NCBI RefSeq assembly: GCF_002192695.1 | Contig: NZ_MTLG01000081.1 | Location: 1 to 64,000, forward strand | Source of the DNA: Achromobacter xylosoxidans | GTDB taxonomy: Bacteria; Pseudomonadota; Gammaproteobacteria; Burkholderiales; Burkholderiaceae_B | Length of the DNA: 64,000 nt | Direction: 5' to 3' | In this document: positions 21,001 to 28,410 of the stretch, piece after piece | How the letters are laid out: each line of letters begins with the position of its first letter | Numbering within the stretch: position 1 is the stretch's first letter | Translations under genes and position numbers: made by a program | Notes under the pieces: generated by a model | The model's database searches: none | Seen by the model: only the letters and a program-made list of their open reading frames with translations | What the model was told of the DNA's origin: nothing

Positions 21001-22671
21001 AACGACCCGGTGATCGACACCGGCGCCAACACGGCCACCTGGGCTGGCGCCATCACGGGCGGCGGCTTCCTTACCAAGCAAGGCAGCGGCGTCCTGACCC
21101 TGACCAGCGCGGGCAACAACTACACCGGCGCGACCGATGTCGCGCAGGGCACGCTCAAGGCCGGCGCCGCGAACACGTTCAGCAGCGCCTCGGCCCACAG
21201 CGTGGCCAGCGGCGCGGTGCTGGACCTGGCGGGCTACAGCCAGACCGTGGCCAGCCTGAACAACAGCGGCACGGTCAATCTCAGCGGCAGCACGCCGGGC
21301 GCCGTGCTCAAGGTCACCGGCCCCTACGTCGGCAACAACGGCAAGCTGGGCGTGTCCACCGTGCTGGGCGCCGACGGCAGCGCCACCGACAAGCTGCTGT
21401 TGAGCGGCGCTGGCGCCATCGCCAGCGGCAGCACCAGCGTGCAAATCACCAATGCCGGCGGCCTGGGCGCGCAGACCGGCAGCCAGGGCATCCAAGTTAT
21501 CGCCACCGAAAACGGCGCCAGCCTGCAGCCCGGCAGCTTCACCCTGGCGGGCAACCATGTCGATGCGGGCGCCTACGAGTACCGCCTGACCCAGACAGCG
21601 CAAGGCGCCGCGCTGCACTCGACCAACACGCAGGTAGACCCCGGTCCGGGAACCGATCCTGGTCCCGGCACCAATCCCGGTCCTGGGCCCGGCACCACGC
21701 CGGCCCCCGCCTACCGCGAAGAAGTGCCGCTGCTGTCCGCCCTGCCCGCGCAACTGCGCCAGGCCGACATGGCGATGCTGGGCGACATGCGCAAGCGCAT
21801 GGGCGACGAAGCCGCACAAGGCGCCATCGACCTGGACCCCAGCCATCGCGCCTGGGCCCGCGTGTTGCGCACGGCTCCCACCATCACCCAGCAAGGCACG
21901 GTCAACCCCGAGAGCAGCGGCCACCTGAACGGCTTCCAGGCCGGCGTGGACGTGTACGCCAGCCGCAACCTCAGGGCCGGCCTGTACGTCGGCCAGCTGG
22001 ACGGCGACATGGGCGTGCGCGGCTTCTCCAGCGGCATGGAACGCAAGTACGCGGGCTACAACAACCTGCGCGGCCGCTACGTGGGCCTGTACGGCACCTG
22101 GCAGCACGACTCCGGCCTGTACGCCGACGCCGTGATCCAGGGCGCCGACTACCGCAGCAGCCTGCGCACGGCCGACACCGGCGCCGGCGCCACCACCAAG
22201 GGCCATGGCTGGCTGGCCTCGCTGGAAGTGGGCAAGCCCATCGCCCTGGGCAACAGCTGGCAGCTGGAGCCCCAGGCGCAGATCATCTACCGCAAGCTCA
22301 ACCTGGACGACACCACGCTGAGCCTGGCCAAGGTGAAGAACGACGCGGACGACGACTGGACCTTGCGTCTGGGCGCCCGCGTCAAGGGCAGCTACAGCAT
22401 CGGCGGCACCGTGCTGCAGCCCTTTGCCCGCGTCAATCTCTACAAGGCCAGCAACACCACCGACGTGGCCAGCTTCAGCGCGCCGGCCGGCACCACCGAC
22501 ATCCGCGCCAGGGGCGGCTACACGTCGACCGAACTGGCGGTGGGCGCCATGGTGCAGCTGACCAAGAGCACCAGCCTCTACGGCGACGTGGGCAAGCTCT
22601 GGGCCAACAGCGGCGACAGCCGCGTCAAGACCGGCGCGCAGGGTTCCATCGGCTTGAAGGTGCTCTGGTAA
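15091..22671 (+). CDS. Giant PATR-repeat type Va autotransporter
   Basis: A 2526-residue secreted surface protein. The N-terminus is an extended signal peptide: MNHVYRVVFNAAAGVWQAVSE, a basic stretch, a hydrophobic core and an AHA site near residue 58. The passenger is a beta-helix of dozens of passenger-associated repeats of the form GxLxKxGxGTLTLNGxNxY-SGGTxLxxGTL-VGNxxALGSG. Three larger modules each open with a conserved WDG...G-W...NWT...SW...AVF segment (W68, W704, W1430). A Pro/Gly linker (residues about 2183-2206) precedes the autotransporter beta-barrel domain (last 290 residues), which ends in an aromatic residue (LKVLW) as expected for Bam recognition. No protease triad was seen, so adhesion or aggregation is more likely than proteolysis (inference). 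Confidence 0.95.
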   Translation: MNHVYRVVFNAAAGVWQAVSEIARGPAKSSSPARRLRRNGAQLAGALGIALAATGAHAVPVVSPQLYWDGSHSVANGSVDGAAGIWDATNTNWTSADGTVNQSWTGGNAVFSGAAGTVAVGGQRQITGLEFQSDGYTLVGGANGQLNTSGVATIQVNPNVTATLGVSILGSSVLNKQGSGTLVLNGNNTYLGGTTLAAGRLVVGSNAALGSGSLTALNNTVLDANNKVVLNNDVNLLGAMGIGGSADLTLNGAVSGPAGSLIKNGAANLTLNGANIYLSGTTLNAGTLTVGNNQALGGGGLTVGGSSTLTASSPVALANAIALQANLTVAGDNDLSLNGAISGTGILAKTGTGTLSLNGNNFGHIGGIALSGGTLVVGNANALGVGPLVTSGTATLKNAQLAPLSNGISVNGDLTVDTPVGLHLFGGLSGSGKLTKTGADELLLLGAGSYSGSYDVREGSVTIAHGTSLGNPVSVQLAANTVLNVNGPTKIGALSGSGMTNLGMSSVLEVGGSNANSVYAGEFLGGGALHKTGAGTLELAGTSNLFNNVEVKSGTLKVSGALNNSNVAVRSGGTLSGSGTLGGPVTVYDGGHLAGTSGNTLNLGGLTLSQNANIDVALGSPVIGNVPLFRVAGPLVLDGKLNITDAGNFGDGVYRLFDYGSIVNNIVDFGNLNGLANPANLIIQTGINGQVNLQVASNLRVQSWDGSALVANGSVEGGNGTWNATGTNWTNANGTINDSWDGKFAVFMGSSGTITVDGSHTIGGMQFMTDGYHLVAGAGAELKANNGTKGRFALRVDPNVTATIDVPISGLNTLRKLDLGTLVLNGANSHNGTLLEGGTLVLGNDAALGQGPLAVYDGTTLDNNKALALTNYIIAEGPLNLAGSNDLALNGNIVGGGVIKNGGATLTLGGGNYFTGTMALNGGRLVLASSNPLGSSSLNAANGTQLDNSLALSLPNTVNLAGDLNLLGNQDLTLNGPVNGAGGLTKRGTGKLTLNGNNAFQGGVTLMGGNLGVGYDTALGEGTLTVRNAGILEASRAVTLANKVQLSASLTLDGSNDITLNGVIDGYQELVKNGAGKLTLNGENRHSGGTTVNAGDLNLGNAAALGTGMLNVAGDSRLDTAGPMRLGNTVNVDGTLTVAGNNSLILDGLVSGNGTLRKTGADSLLLTGNANTFSGTIDLQSGSLTTVGTNALGQNATANVAAGANLFVTNLVRLDRLNGAGAVTVSQGNILSVGANGGNSSFSGQINGKGRLTKTGAGSMVLSGANTLAGSTSVTAGSLWVDGSLASSDVVVYSGATLGGAGSIAGNVEVLDNATLKLMAGHTLSVGSLALDANSIVNASLGAPALGGGAALVNVAGDLTLGGTLNISDAGGFGTGVYRLMNYGGSLTDNGMRFGNLPGNVQSADLTLQTAVDKQINLLVAAPNVAVQFWDGTQTTGNGVIEGGSGTWDGANANWTGVDGNGNRSWAGKFAVFLGAAGTVTVAGAQSTTGMQFMTNGYILERGSLGSLNLVNGDQGHAAVRVDSGVTATVNAPLVGSGTLAKLDAGTLVLNASNGYTGGTALNGGTLVLGNDKALGSGLLTAANGTTLDSNKAVIVRNKIALHGALTIAGSSAMDLNGTVGGAGGLIKNGAANLTLSGVNIYEGGTLLNAGGLIVGNGAALGSGTLTVGGDSTLDNTQALALANNIALNAGLTVQGSQDLTLNGNIAGAGSLTKNGASTLTLNGSNTYSGGTYVNSGTLALGAAASLAATGTVTVASGATFDLSAGQGAQVFGTLAGAGNIKMGSNSLLAGGSADGIFSGSVSGTGTLVKQGTGTQTLTGANSYTGGTLVADGTLRAGSTTALVQGTGYQVQSGATLDLNGNTLQASSLSGAGTVALGAGTLTVNSAAGSTSYYSGIVVGSGGLVKTGAGALALTGGSAFSGGVQLKQGSIGLGHSLGLGTGMLSMDDGTVINLIANGLTIVNNLHMTGTNDPVIDTGANTATWAGAITGGGFLTKQGSGVLTLTSAGNNYTGATDVAQGTLKAGAANTFSSASAHSVASGAVLDLAGYSQTVASLNNSGTVNLSGSTPGAVLKVTGPYVGNNGKLGVSTVLGADGSATDKLLLSGAGAIASGSTSVQITNAGGLGAQTGSQGIQVIATENGASLQPGSFTLAGNHVDAGAYEYRLTQTAQGAALHSTNTQVDPGPGTDPGPGTNPGPGPGTTPAPAYREEVPLLSALPAQLRQADMAMLGDMRKRMGDEAAQGAIDLDPSHRAWARVLRTAPTITQQGTVNPESSGHLNGFQAGVDVYASRNLRAGLYVGQLDGDMGVRGFSSGMERKYAGYNNLRGRYVGLYGTWQHDSGLYADAVIQGADYRSSLRTADTGAGATTKGHGWLASLEVGKPIALGNSWQLEPQAQIIYRKLNLDDTTLSLAKVKNDADDDWTLRLGARVKGSYSIGGTVLQPFARVNLYKASNTTDVASFSAPAGTTDIRARGGYTSTELAVGAMVQLTKSTSLYGDVGKLWANSGDSRVKTGAQGSIGLKVLW
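15292..15510 (+). repeat. Autotransporter module-start repeat 1
   Basis: Encodes the first copy of a roughly 72-residue module header (from W68): WDG, NG-V-G, a G-W-NxTNWT segment, SWxGxxAVF, G-A-GTVxV and GxxFxxxGYxL. Two further copies begin at 17200 and 19378. Copy 1 is the most divergent. Confidence 0.8.
17200..17415 (+). repeat. Autotransporter module-start repeat 2
   Basis: Second copy of the module header (from W704), with VEGGNGTWNATGTNWT and GGMQFMTDGYHL. It follows directly on a module-end unit (LNITDAGNFGDGVYRLFDYG) that is also duplicated before the third copy, so whole modules of about 640-730 residues have been duplicated, not just the header. Confidence 0.8.
19378..19596 (+). 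repeat. Autotransporter module-start repeat 3
   Basis: Third copy of the module header (from W1430), with IEGGSGTWDGANANWT and TGMQFMTNGYIL. It is preceded by the second module-end unit (LNISDAGGFGTGVYRLMNYG). Module 3 lacks a matching end unit and passes into the PATR run and Pro-rich linker before the barrel. Confidence 0.8.
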
Positions 22672-22715
22672 GCCTCGTGGCATGGGCCGGGTAACCGGCA
22701 GCTAGCCTGACCAAG

Positions 22716-22749
22716 CCCGCAGCGGACAGACCGCTGCGGGTTTTCTTTT
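22716..22749 (+). terminator. Rho-independent terminator after the autotransporter
   Basis: A perfect 10-bp stem (CCCGCAGCGG / CCGCTGCGGG) with a 5-base loop is followed at once by TTTTCTTTT. It lies 45 bases past the autotransporter stop and is the clearest intrinsic terminator of the window. Confidence 0.93.
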
Positions 22750-22800
22750 GACAGGGTCCCACGCTTGCGACCCGCCGCCGCATCGGGAACGCCCGAGGAC

Positions 22801-23397
22801 TCACCACACCCGCAACACCCGCCCCGTCTGCACGCCCTCCACGCTGCGGCTGTAGGCCAGCGCAACGCGGCTGGCCGGCGCGGATTCGAAGCCCTGGAAG
22901 TACGGGCCGTAGGCATCCAGCGATTCCGTCAGGACCGTGGGGCTGACCGAGTTGATGCGGATGCCGCGCAGTTCCACCGCGGCGCCGCGCACGAAACCGT
23001 CGATGGCCGCATTCACCGCGGACGCGTTGGCGCCGTAGCGGATGGGCTCATCGGTCAGGATGCCGCTGGTGAGCGTGATGGAGCCGCCTTCGTTGACGTA
23101 GTGCTGGCCGATCAGCGCCAGGTCCACCTGCCCCAGCAACTTGTCGTGCAGGCCGATCTTGAACTGCTCGGCCGTCATTTCCGCCAGCGGGCCGAAATGC
23201 AGGCTGCCCGTGGTTGAGACGATGGCGTCGACCTTGCCCACGTGCTCGAACAGGGCGCGGATGCTGTCGCTGCGGGTCACGTCGACCTGATGCTCGCCGC
23301 GGGTCTTGCCCACGGCGATGATGTCGTGGCGCTGGCCCAGTTCTTGGGCGACCGCGCGGCCGATGGTGCCGGTGGCGCCGATCAGGATGATTTTCAT
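22801..23397 (-). CDS. Short atypical SDR-family oxidoreductase
   Basis: A 198-residue short-chain dehydrogenase-like protein. It has the nucleotide-binding motif ILIGATGTIGRAVAQ near residue 4, DAIVSTTGSLHFGPL in place of the NNAG region, the Ser segment ITLTSGILTDEP, and INSVSPTVLTESL near the C-terminus. The canonical YxxxK is replaced by YGANA, so the catalytic Lys is missing; this matches a known subgroup of small SDR-like proteins about 200 residues long. The start at 23397 is preferred because it puts the Rossmann strand at the N-terminus and has GGAG upstream. A divergent LysR gene at 23531 probably controls it. Confidence 0.85.
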   Translation of the reverse strand: MKIILIGATGTIGRAVAQELGQRHDIIAVGKTRGEHQVDVTRSDSIRALFEHVGKVDAIVSTTGSLHFGPLAEMTAEQFKIGLHDKLLGQVDLALIGQHYVNEGGSITLTSGILTDEPIRYGANASAVNAAIDGFVRGAAVELRGIRINSVSPTVLTESLDAYGPYFQGFESAPASRVALAYSRSVEGVQTGRVLRVW

Positions 23398-23530
23398 GGG
23401 GAACTCCGATTCGTATGGGTTGTGGGGTGCGCCCGCGATACCGCCAGCGCCTGCATGCATTCTGGCCGAGGGCGCATCCAGGAAAAATCCTAGAATGGTG
23501 GGTTCACTTCACACTCAGGGTGCGTAATCC

Positions 23531-24421
23531 ATGGACCGCTTGCTCAGCATGGAAGTCTTCGTGGCGGTCGTCGAACTGGGCAGCCTGACCGCCGCGGCGG
23601 CCCGCCACGAGATGTCGCCCGCCATGGCGGCCAAGCACATCAAGGGCTTGGAAGCGCGGCTGGGCCTGAGGCTGCTGAACCGCACCACGCGCCGCCAGAG
23701 CCTGACGGAAGCCGGCCAGGCCTATTTCGCGCGCTGCAAGGTAATCCTGTCGGACATCCGCGACGCCGAGCAAGGCGCCGAAGCCATGCGCTCGGCGCCT
23801 CGCGGCCATCTGCGCATCACTTCCACCGTGACCTTCGGCTCGTTCGCGCTGGCGCCCGCCATCGCCGACTACCTGTCCGAGTATCCCGACGTCAGCGTGG
23901 ACCTGGCCTTGAGCGATGCCGTCGAGGACGTGGTGGCCTCGCGCTACGACCTGGCGGTGCGCATCGGCGAACCCGCCGATTCCAGCCTGGTCGCGCGCAA
24001 GATCGGGCGCTATCAGATGATCATCTGCGCGGCGCCGGCCTATCTGCAACGCCATGGCACGCCTGAGACCGCGACCGACCTGGCGCGCCATCAATGCCTG
24101 GATTTCTCCTACTGGAACCGCCGCACCGGCTGGCGCCTGAACGCGGAGGATGGCGGCGCGGCCTACCCCGCCGGCCGCTTCGTGTCGAACAACGGCCAGG
24201 CGCTCAGGCAGGCGGCGCTGGCCGGATTCGGCATCGTGCTGCAGCCGGAGCTGCTGCTGGCCGAAGACGTGCGCGCAGGCCGGCTGGTTCCTATCCTGGA
24301 ATCCGCCTGGCCCGTCGCCCGGCCGATCACGCTGCTGTATCCCAAGGACCGCAAGGCGCTGCCCAAGCTCACGACCTTCGTGGAATTCATGGTGAAGAGA
24401 TTCACCCGCGCCGCGAAGTAA
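23531..24421 (+). CDS. LysR-type transcriptional regulator
   Basis: A 296-residue LysR regulator of the CrgA/DsdC-like branch. HTH region: MEVFVAVVELGSLTAAAAR then SPAMAAKHIKGLEARLGLRL and LLNRTTRRQSLTEAG. The effector domain starts near RSAPRGHLRITSTVTFGS. It is divergent from the SDR-like gene with a 133-base gap, the usual autoregulated layout, so the oxidoreductase is its likely target. Such LysR-SDR pairs are frequent in Burkholderiales. Effector unknown. Confidence 0.88.
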   Translation: MDRLLSMEVFVAVVELGSLTAAAARHEMSPAMAAKHIKGLEARLGLRLLNRTTRRQSLTEAGQAYFARCKVILSDIRDAEQGAEAMRSAPRGHLRITSTVTFGSFALAPAIADYLSEYPDVSVDLALSDAVEDVVASRYDLAVRIGEPADSSLVARKIGRYQMIICAAPAYLQRHGTPETATDLARHQCLDFSYWNRRTGWRLNAEDGGAAYPAGRFVSNNGQALRQAALAGFGIVLQPELLLAEDVRAGRLVPILESAWPVARPITLLYPKDRKALPKLTTFVEFMVKRFTRAAK

Positions 24422-24433
24422 ACGGGACAGACG

Positions 24434-25384
24434 TCAAGCAAGCTCGCCGCTGGACGGCGGACCCGAGAGCCTGCAGGCGGCGGCCTCCTCGAACAACCAG
24501 TCGCGAAACGCCGCCAGCCGCGGCAGATCCCGGGCCTGGGGCCGGTAGATGACGTAGTAGGCCAAGGCGGAGGAAACCGCCAGTCGCGGGAAGAGGCGCA
24601 CCAGGCGGCCGGCCGCCAGATCGTCATGCGCCATCACGCTGCGGGCCAGCGCCACGCCATGGCCGTCGATTGCCGCCTGCAACACCGCGGCGGAGTTGTT
24701 GATCTTCATGCCCCGGGCCGTGGACACGCCTTCCACGCCGACTTTATCCAACCACATGGCCCAGGTCGGAAACCCCATCTGCGCGTCCATCGAAAGATCA
24801 TGGATCAGCGTCTCGCCCGCCAGGTCGGCCGGCCGTTTCAGCGCCTTGCGCCGCCGCAGCAGTTCGGGGGAGCAGACCGGGTAGACCTCTTCGTCCATCA
24901 GCTTTTCGGCCGTCAAGCCGGGCCAGACGCCAGCGCCATAACGCACGCCGATATCGATCTGCTGGGCCACGAAATCCACGGGCTTGAGGTTGGTGTCCAG
25001 GCGCACGTCGGTATCGGGCCACGCATGCTGGAAGCGCTCGATCCTCGGCAACAGCCATTTGGCGGCGAAGGCCGGGCTGACCGCCACGGTCAGCATGCCG
25101 CTCAGCGAGCCTTCCTTGAGACGCTCCAGGCCCAGCGCCAGCTTGCCCAGCCCTGCCTGTATGTCCGGCAGCGCGCGTTCGGCCGCCGCCGTGGGGACCA
25201 GTCGCGCCTTGCCGCTGGTGCCGCGCTGGAACAACGGCGTACCCAGCCATTGCTCTAACGTGCGCACGAGCTGGCCGACTGCCGCAGGCGTCACGTGCAG
25301 CTCAACCGCGGCTGCCGAAAAGCTCTGGTGGCGCGCGCTGGCTTCGAAGGCGCGCAGCGCGTTGAGGTGAGCAGGAAATTTCAT
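24434..25384 (-). CDS. GcvA-type LysR transcriptional regulator
   Basis: A 316-residue LysR protein with the GcvA-subfamily N-terminus (LNALRAFEASARHQSFSAAA then HVTPAAVGQLVRTLEQWLG and PLFQR). The effector domain follows from LSGMLTVAVSPAFAAKWLLP. It converges with the preceding LysR gene (12-base gap) and diverges from the cupin/amine-oxidase/ADH/MFS operon that starts at 25535, which is its probable target. The weakly conserved 150-base gap between them carries two AGTTTTTCT copies. Confidence 0.88.
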   Translation of the reverse strand: MKFPAHLNALRAFEASARHQSFSAAAVELHVTPAAVGQLVRTLEQWLGTPLFQRGTSGKARLVPTAAAERALPDIQAGLGKLALGLERLKEGSLSGMLTVAVSPAFAAKWLLPRIERFQHAWPDTDVRLDTNLKPVDFVAQQIDIGVRYGAGVWPGLTAEKLMDEEVYPVCSPELLRRRKALKRPADLAGETLIHDLSMDAQMGFPTWAMWLDKVGVEGVSTARGMKINNSAAVLQAAIDGHGVALARSVMAHDDLAAGRLVRLFPRLAVSSALAYYVIYRPQARDLPRLAAFRDWLFEEAAACRLSGPPSSGELA

Positions 25385-25392
25385 ATCGATAA

Positions 25393-25524
25393 AGTTTTTC
25401 TTTCAGTACTAGGTAGTTTATCTGGTTTGCCCATCGCTACCAGCTGGCCAAGAATATGCCATTCGCGCGTCCATTTCCCTGCAAGAGCAGCCAGGGGTGC
25501 GGCGCCACTCTGAAATAGTTTTTC
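25393..25524. promoter_or_regulatory. Control region between GcvA-type LysR and the cupin operon
   Basis: An AT-rich divergent intergenic region. The 9-mer AGTTTTTCT occurs at 25393-25401, near the LysR start, and again at 25516-25524, just before the cupin start. Paired direct sites flanking a divergent promoter are plausible regulator contacts. No strong SD precedes the cupin ATG. Confidence 0.3.
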
Positions 25525-25534
25525 TACCAATTTC

Positions 25535-26209
25535 ATGCTTATCAACGCCGATTACTCGCGCAATGTCACCGTGACACCGGATCAGTACCAATGGATACCG
25601 TCGCCCCAGCAGGGCGTGGAACGCATGATGCTGGACCGTGCGGGCGCCGAGCAGGCGCGCGCCACCAGCGTCGTGCGCTACGCGCCGGGTAGCCGCTTTC
25701 CACGACACGCGCATCCGGGCGGCGAAGAGATCCTGGTGCTTTCGGGCACTTTTTCCGACGCCAGCGGCGACTATCCGGAAGGCTGGTATCTGCGCAACCC
25801 GCCCGGGTCCAGCCACGCGCCATCCAGCAATGACGGCGCCACCCTCTTCGTCAAATTGCGGCAGATGCCTGCCGATGAACCCGCCACGGTGCGCGTCGAC
25901 ACGCGCGATCCTGCCGCCTGGAAGCGCGAGCTTGGCATCGAGGTCTGCCCGCTCTTCTCCTCGTCCTACGAGCAGACCCGTCTGCTGCGTCTGCCTGCCG
26001 CCGCAGCGCTGCCGCCGACCTCGTCCATCGGCTCGGAAATTCTGGTGCTGGCCGGATCGATCACCGATGGACAAGCCTGGTGCCCGCAAGGCAGCTGGCT
26101 GCGCCTTGCGCGTGGCGCCCAGGTCACACTCTCGGCCGACGCTGACGGCGCCACCGTCTATCTGAAGACCAGCCATCTACCGGCCTCGCACAGCGAGAAC
26201 CTGTCATGA
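25535..26209 (+). CDS. Two-domain ChrR-like cupin protein
   Basis: A 224-residue protein of two cupin units related to the cupin domain of anti-sigma factor ChrR. The first unit has metal-ligand candidates in FPRHAHPGGEEILVLSGTF and NPPGSSHAPSSNDGATLFVK. The second (SSIGSEILVLAGSITDGQAWCPQGSWLRL) lacks the His cluster and looks like a metal-free copy. The ZAS-type N-terminal sigma-binding domain of true ChrR is absent, and no ECF sigma gene is nearby. The stop overlaps the next start (ATGA), so it is coupled to the amine oxidase. A role as small-molecule enzyme or stress sensor in this operon is inference. Confidence 0.8.
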   Translation: MLINADYSRNVTVTPDQYQWIPSPQQGVERMMLDRAGAEQARATSVVRYAPGSRFPRHAHPGGEEILVLSGTFSDASGDYPEGWYLRNPPGSSHAPSSNDGATLFVKLRQMPADEPATVRVDTRDPAAWKRELGIEVCPLFSSSYEQTRLLRLPAAAALPPTSSIGSEILVLAGSITDGQAWCPQGSWLRLARGAQVTLSADADGATVYLKTSHLPASHSENLS

Positions 26210-27318
26210 CGGCGCAAGCAGACACCGTCATCGTCGGCTCGGGCCTCAGCGGCCTGTATGCCGCCTTGCTGCTTGAGCGGCACGGCGCCGGCAACTACCT
26301 ATTGCTGGACGGCCGCGACAGGCCGGGCGGCCGCATCCTCGGCGCGGGCGCCTACGATCTGGGCCCCACGTGGTTCTGGCCCGCGATCCAGCCCGAACTT
26401 GGCGCTCTCGTCCGTGACCTGGGTTTGTCTGTCGTCCCGCAGTACGAGGCAGGCTCCGTGATGGTCGAACGTTCCGGAACGCCCATGCGTATGCACGGGT
26501 ATCCCAGCTACCCGGCGTCCATGCGGCTGGCGGCCGGCATGAGCAGCCTCATCGATGCCCTGCACATTCGCCTGGACCCGGCGCGCATCAAGCCGGGCCA
26601 GAGTGTGACCCGGCTGCGTGCAGCCGGCCGCGCCGTCGAGGTGCATACGCGCGACAGCAAGGGACAGACCAACATCTTTCAGGCCTCGCGCGTGCTACTG
26701 GCGGTTCCTCCGCGCCTGGCGCAATCCCGCATCGCTTTCGATCCGCCGCTACCGGCCGCACTGGCTGCGCAGTGGCGTGAAACGCCGACCTGGATGGCGC
26801 CCCATGCCAAGTACCTCGCCGTCTACGATTCGCCCTTCTGGCGCGAGCAAGGCATGTCGGGCGCAGCCCGCAGCAGCCGTGGACCGCTCACCGAGGTCCA
26901 TGACGCCAGCACCGAGCAAGGTCCCGCCCTGTTCGGGTTCGTGGGCGTACCCGCTGCAGCGCGCCGCCTGGCCGGCCAGGAAACACTGATGGCTCATTGC
27001 CGCGCTCACTTGGCGCGCCTGTTCGGCCCCCGGGCGCTCAAGCCCGAACAGGAGCACTACAAGGACTGGGCGCAAGATACCGACACCGCTACGGAAAGAG
27101 ACGGCATGGAAGGCGGCGCGCACCCCACCGCACCTGCAATGACAGCGGGTACAGGTGCATGGGAGGACCGCCTTGCCGGGATTGCCAGCGAATGGTCGGC
27201 CGCCTTCCCCGGCTATCTGGCCGGCGCCATCGATGCCGGGAACGCTGGCGTAAGGTGGCTGCTCGACCGCTCCGCCCCTTCCTCCAATGCCGTCCCGCCT
27301 GGAGACTCCGCCCGATGA
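26206..27318 (+). CDS. Flavin-containing amine oxidase family protein
   Basis: A 370-residue FAD enzyme. The dinucleotide motif VIVGSGLSGLYAALLLERHG is at residues 7-26 with the GG-R motif DGRDRPGGRIL, then LGPTWFWPAIQPELGALV in the substrate-channel region. The C-terminal FAD contact segment is recognisable as GYLAGAIDAGN, although shorter than the usual EGA form. At 370 residues it is somewhat short for monoamine oxidases (about 450). The ATG overlaps the cupin stop and the stop overlaps the ADH start by ATGA, so the three genes are translationally coupled. The substrate, presumably an amine or related compound oxidised to aldehyde or ketone, is unknown. Confidence 0.85.
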   Translation: MTAQADTVIVGSGLSGLYAALLLERHGAGNYLLLDGRDRPGGRILGAGAYDLGPTWFWPAIQPELGALVRDLGLSVVPQYEAGSVMVERSGTPMRMHGYPSYPASMRLAAGMSSLIDALHIRLDPARIKPGQSVTRLRAAGRAVEVHTRDSKGQTNIFQASRVLLAVPPRLAQSRIAFDPPLPAALAAQWRETPTWMAPHAKYLAVYDSPFWREQGMSGAARSSRGPLTEVHDASTEQGPALFGFVGVPAAARRLAGQETLMAHCRAHLARLFGPRALKPEQEHYKDWAQDTDTATERDGMEGGAHPTAPAMTAGTGAWEDRLAGIASEWSAAFPGYLAGAIDAGNAGVRWLLDRSAPSSNAVPPGDSAR

Positions 27319-28385
27319 TGCCCCTCTCTTCCACCTATCGCGCCATTCGGACCTCGGCGCCCGGCCTGCTCGAACTCGTCGAACTGCCCACGTCCGGCCC
27401 CGGCCCCGGAGAAGTACTGCTGCGCGTCGAAGCTTGCGGCGTCTGCGGCGCCGACGCAGCCGATATCGACAATCCGGCGCTGCAACGACCGCGCGTCCCC
27501 GGGCATGAAGTCGTCGGACGCATCGCGGCGCTCGGCGCAGGCGTCGACGCCCACTGGACGATCGGCCAACGCGTCGGCGTGGGGCGGCTGGGCGGCCATT
27601 GCGGCACCTGCGCGCAATGCCGCCAGGGTCTCTTCAATCTGTGCTCGAATCAGCCGGTGGTCGGCGTCACCCGGGACGGCGGCTATGCCGAGATGATGCT
27701 GGCCCGGGCGAGCGGACTGGTCTCCATACCCGACGAACTCGACGCAACGCACGCCGCACCGATACTCTGCGCCGGCATCGCCACCTTCAACGCGCTGCGG
27801 AAGTCCGGAGCGCAGGCCGGCGATCTCGTCGCCGTGCTGGGCATAGGCGGCCTGGGCCACATGGCGCTGCAATACGCCCGCCGCATGGGCTTTAAGGTTG
27901 CAGCCATCGGCCGGGGCCGCGACATCGCCGCTGACGCCTTGCGCCTGGGCGCGCATGTCTACATCGACACCGACCAGGAAGACGCCGCGCAACGGCTGCT
28001 AGGCATGGGCGGCGCACAGGCGCTGGTCGCCACCATGACCGACACGCCAGCCGTCTCTGCGGCCATGCGCGGACTGGCTCCGCAAGGCCGGACGATGTTG
28101 CTGGGCGTGGGTAGCGTCCCGTTGTCGGTGCTGCCGGGCTTGCTGGTCGGCGGCGAGCGGACCGTTGCCGGGTCCTTGACCGGCACGCCCCGGGAAACTG
28201 AAAAAGCGCTGAATTTCAGCGTGCTTGCAGAGGCGCTGCCCATGGTCGAGACTCTACCCCTGGAGCGCGCAGCCTACGCGTTGCTGCGCCTGAAGTCCGG
28301 TGATGCGAAGTTCCGCGTGGTCCTGTCCATGGACGCCGCGCGAGAACCGCAGCGCGCTCAGCAACTCAGCACCCATATCAACTAA
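27315..28385 (+). CDS. Zinc-dependent alcohol dehydrogenase (MDR superfamily)
   Basis: A 356-residue medium-chain dehydrogenase. EACGVCGADAADID carries the catalytic-zinc Cys and PGHEVVGRIAALG the His-Glu pair. The structural-zinc cysteines lie in GGHCGTCAQCRQGLFNLCSN, all four present. The NAD(P) motif is VLGIGGLGHMALQYARRMG. The ATG at 27315 is chosen because it overlaps the amine-oxidase stop (ATGA) and gives a normal N-terminus; upstream in-frame starts would run through the previous gene. Coupling to an amine oxidase suggests sequential oxidation or reduction of one substrate. It is followed 25 bases later by an MFS exporter or importer. Confidence 0.9.
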   Translation: MMPLSSTYRAIRTSAPGLLELVELPTSGPGPGEVLLRVEACGVCGADAADIDNPALQRPRVPGHEVVGRIAALGAGVDAHWTIGQRVGVGRLGGHCGTCAQCRQGLFNLCSNQPVVGVTRDGGYAEMMLARASGLVSIPDELDATHAAPILCAGIATFNALRKSGAQAGDLVAVLGIGGLGHMALQYARRMGFKVAAIGRGRDIAADALRLGAHVYIDTDQEDAAQRLLGMGGAQALVATMTDTPAVSAAMRGLAPQGRTMLLGVGSVPLSVLPGLLVGGERTVAGSLTGTPRETEKALNFSVLAEALPMVETLPLERAAYALLRLKSGDAKFRVVLSMDAAREPQRAQQLSTHIN

Positions 28386-28410
28386 AAACGCAACTCTCGA
28401 GGAGACCCAC

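Noticed and set aside
15649..21130. CRISPR-like or tandem DNA array
   Set aside because: The periodicity is of degenerate coding repeats in the autotransporter passenger, not identical repeats with spacers.
20029..22683. An 884-codon frame antisense to the autotransporter
   Set aside because: Composition (Ala, Gly, His, Gln, Arg-rich) mirrors the complementary strand of repeats; no domain is visible.
25535..26209. ChrR anti-sigma factor
   Set aside because: The zinc-binding anti-sigma domain is missing and no ECF sigma gene is next to it, so only the cupin relation is claimed.
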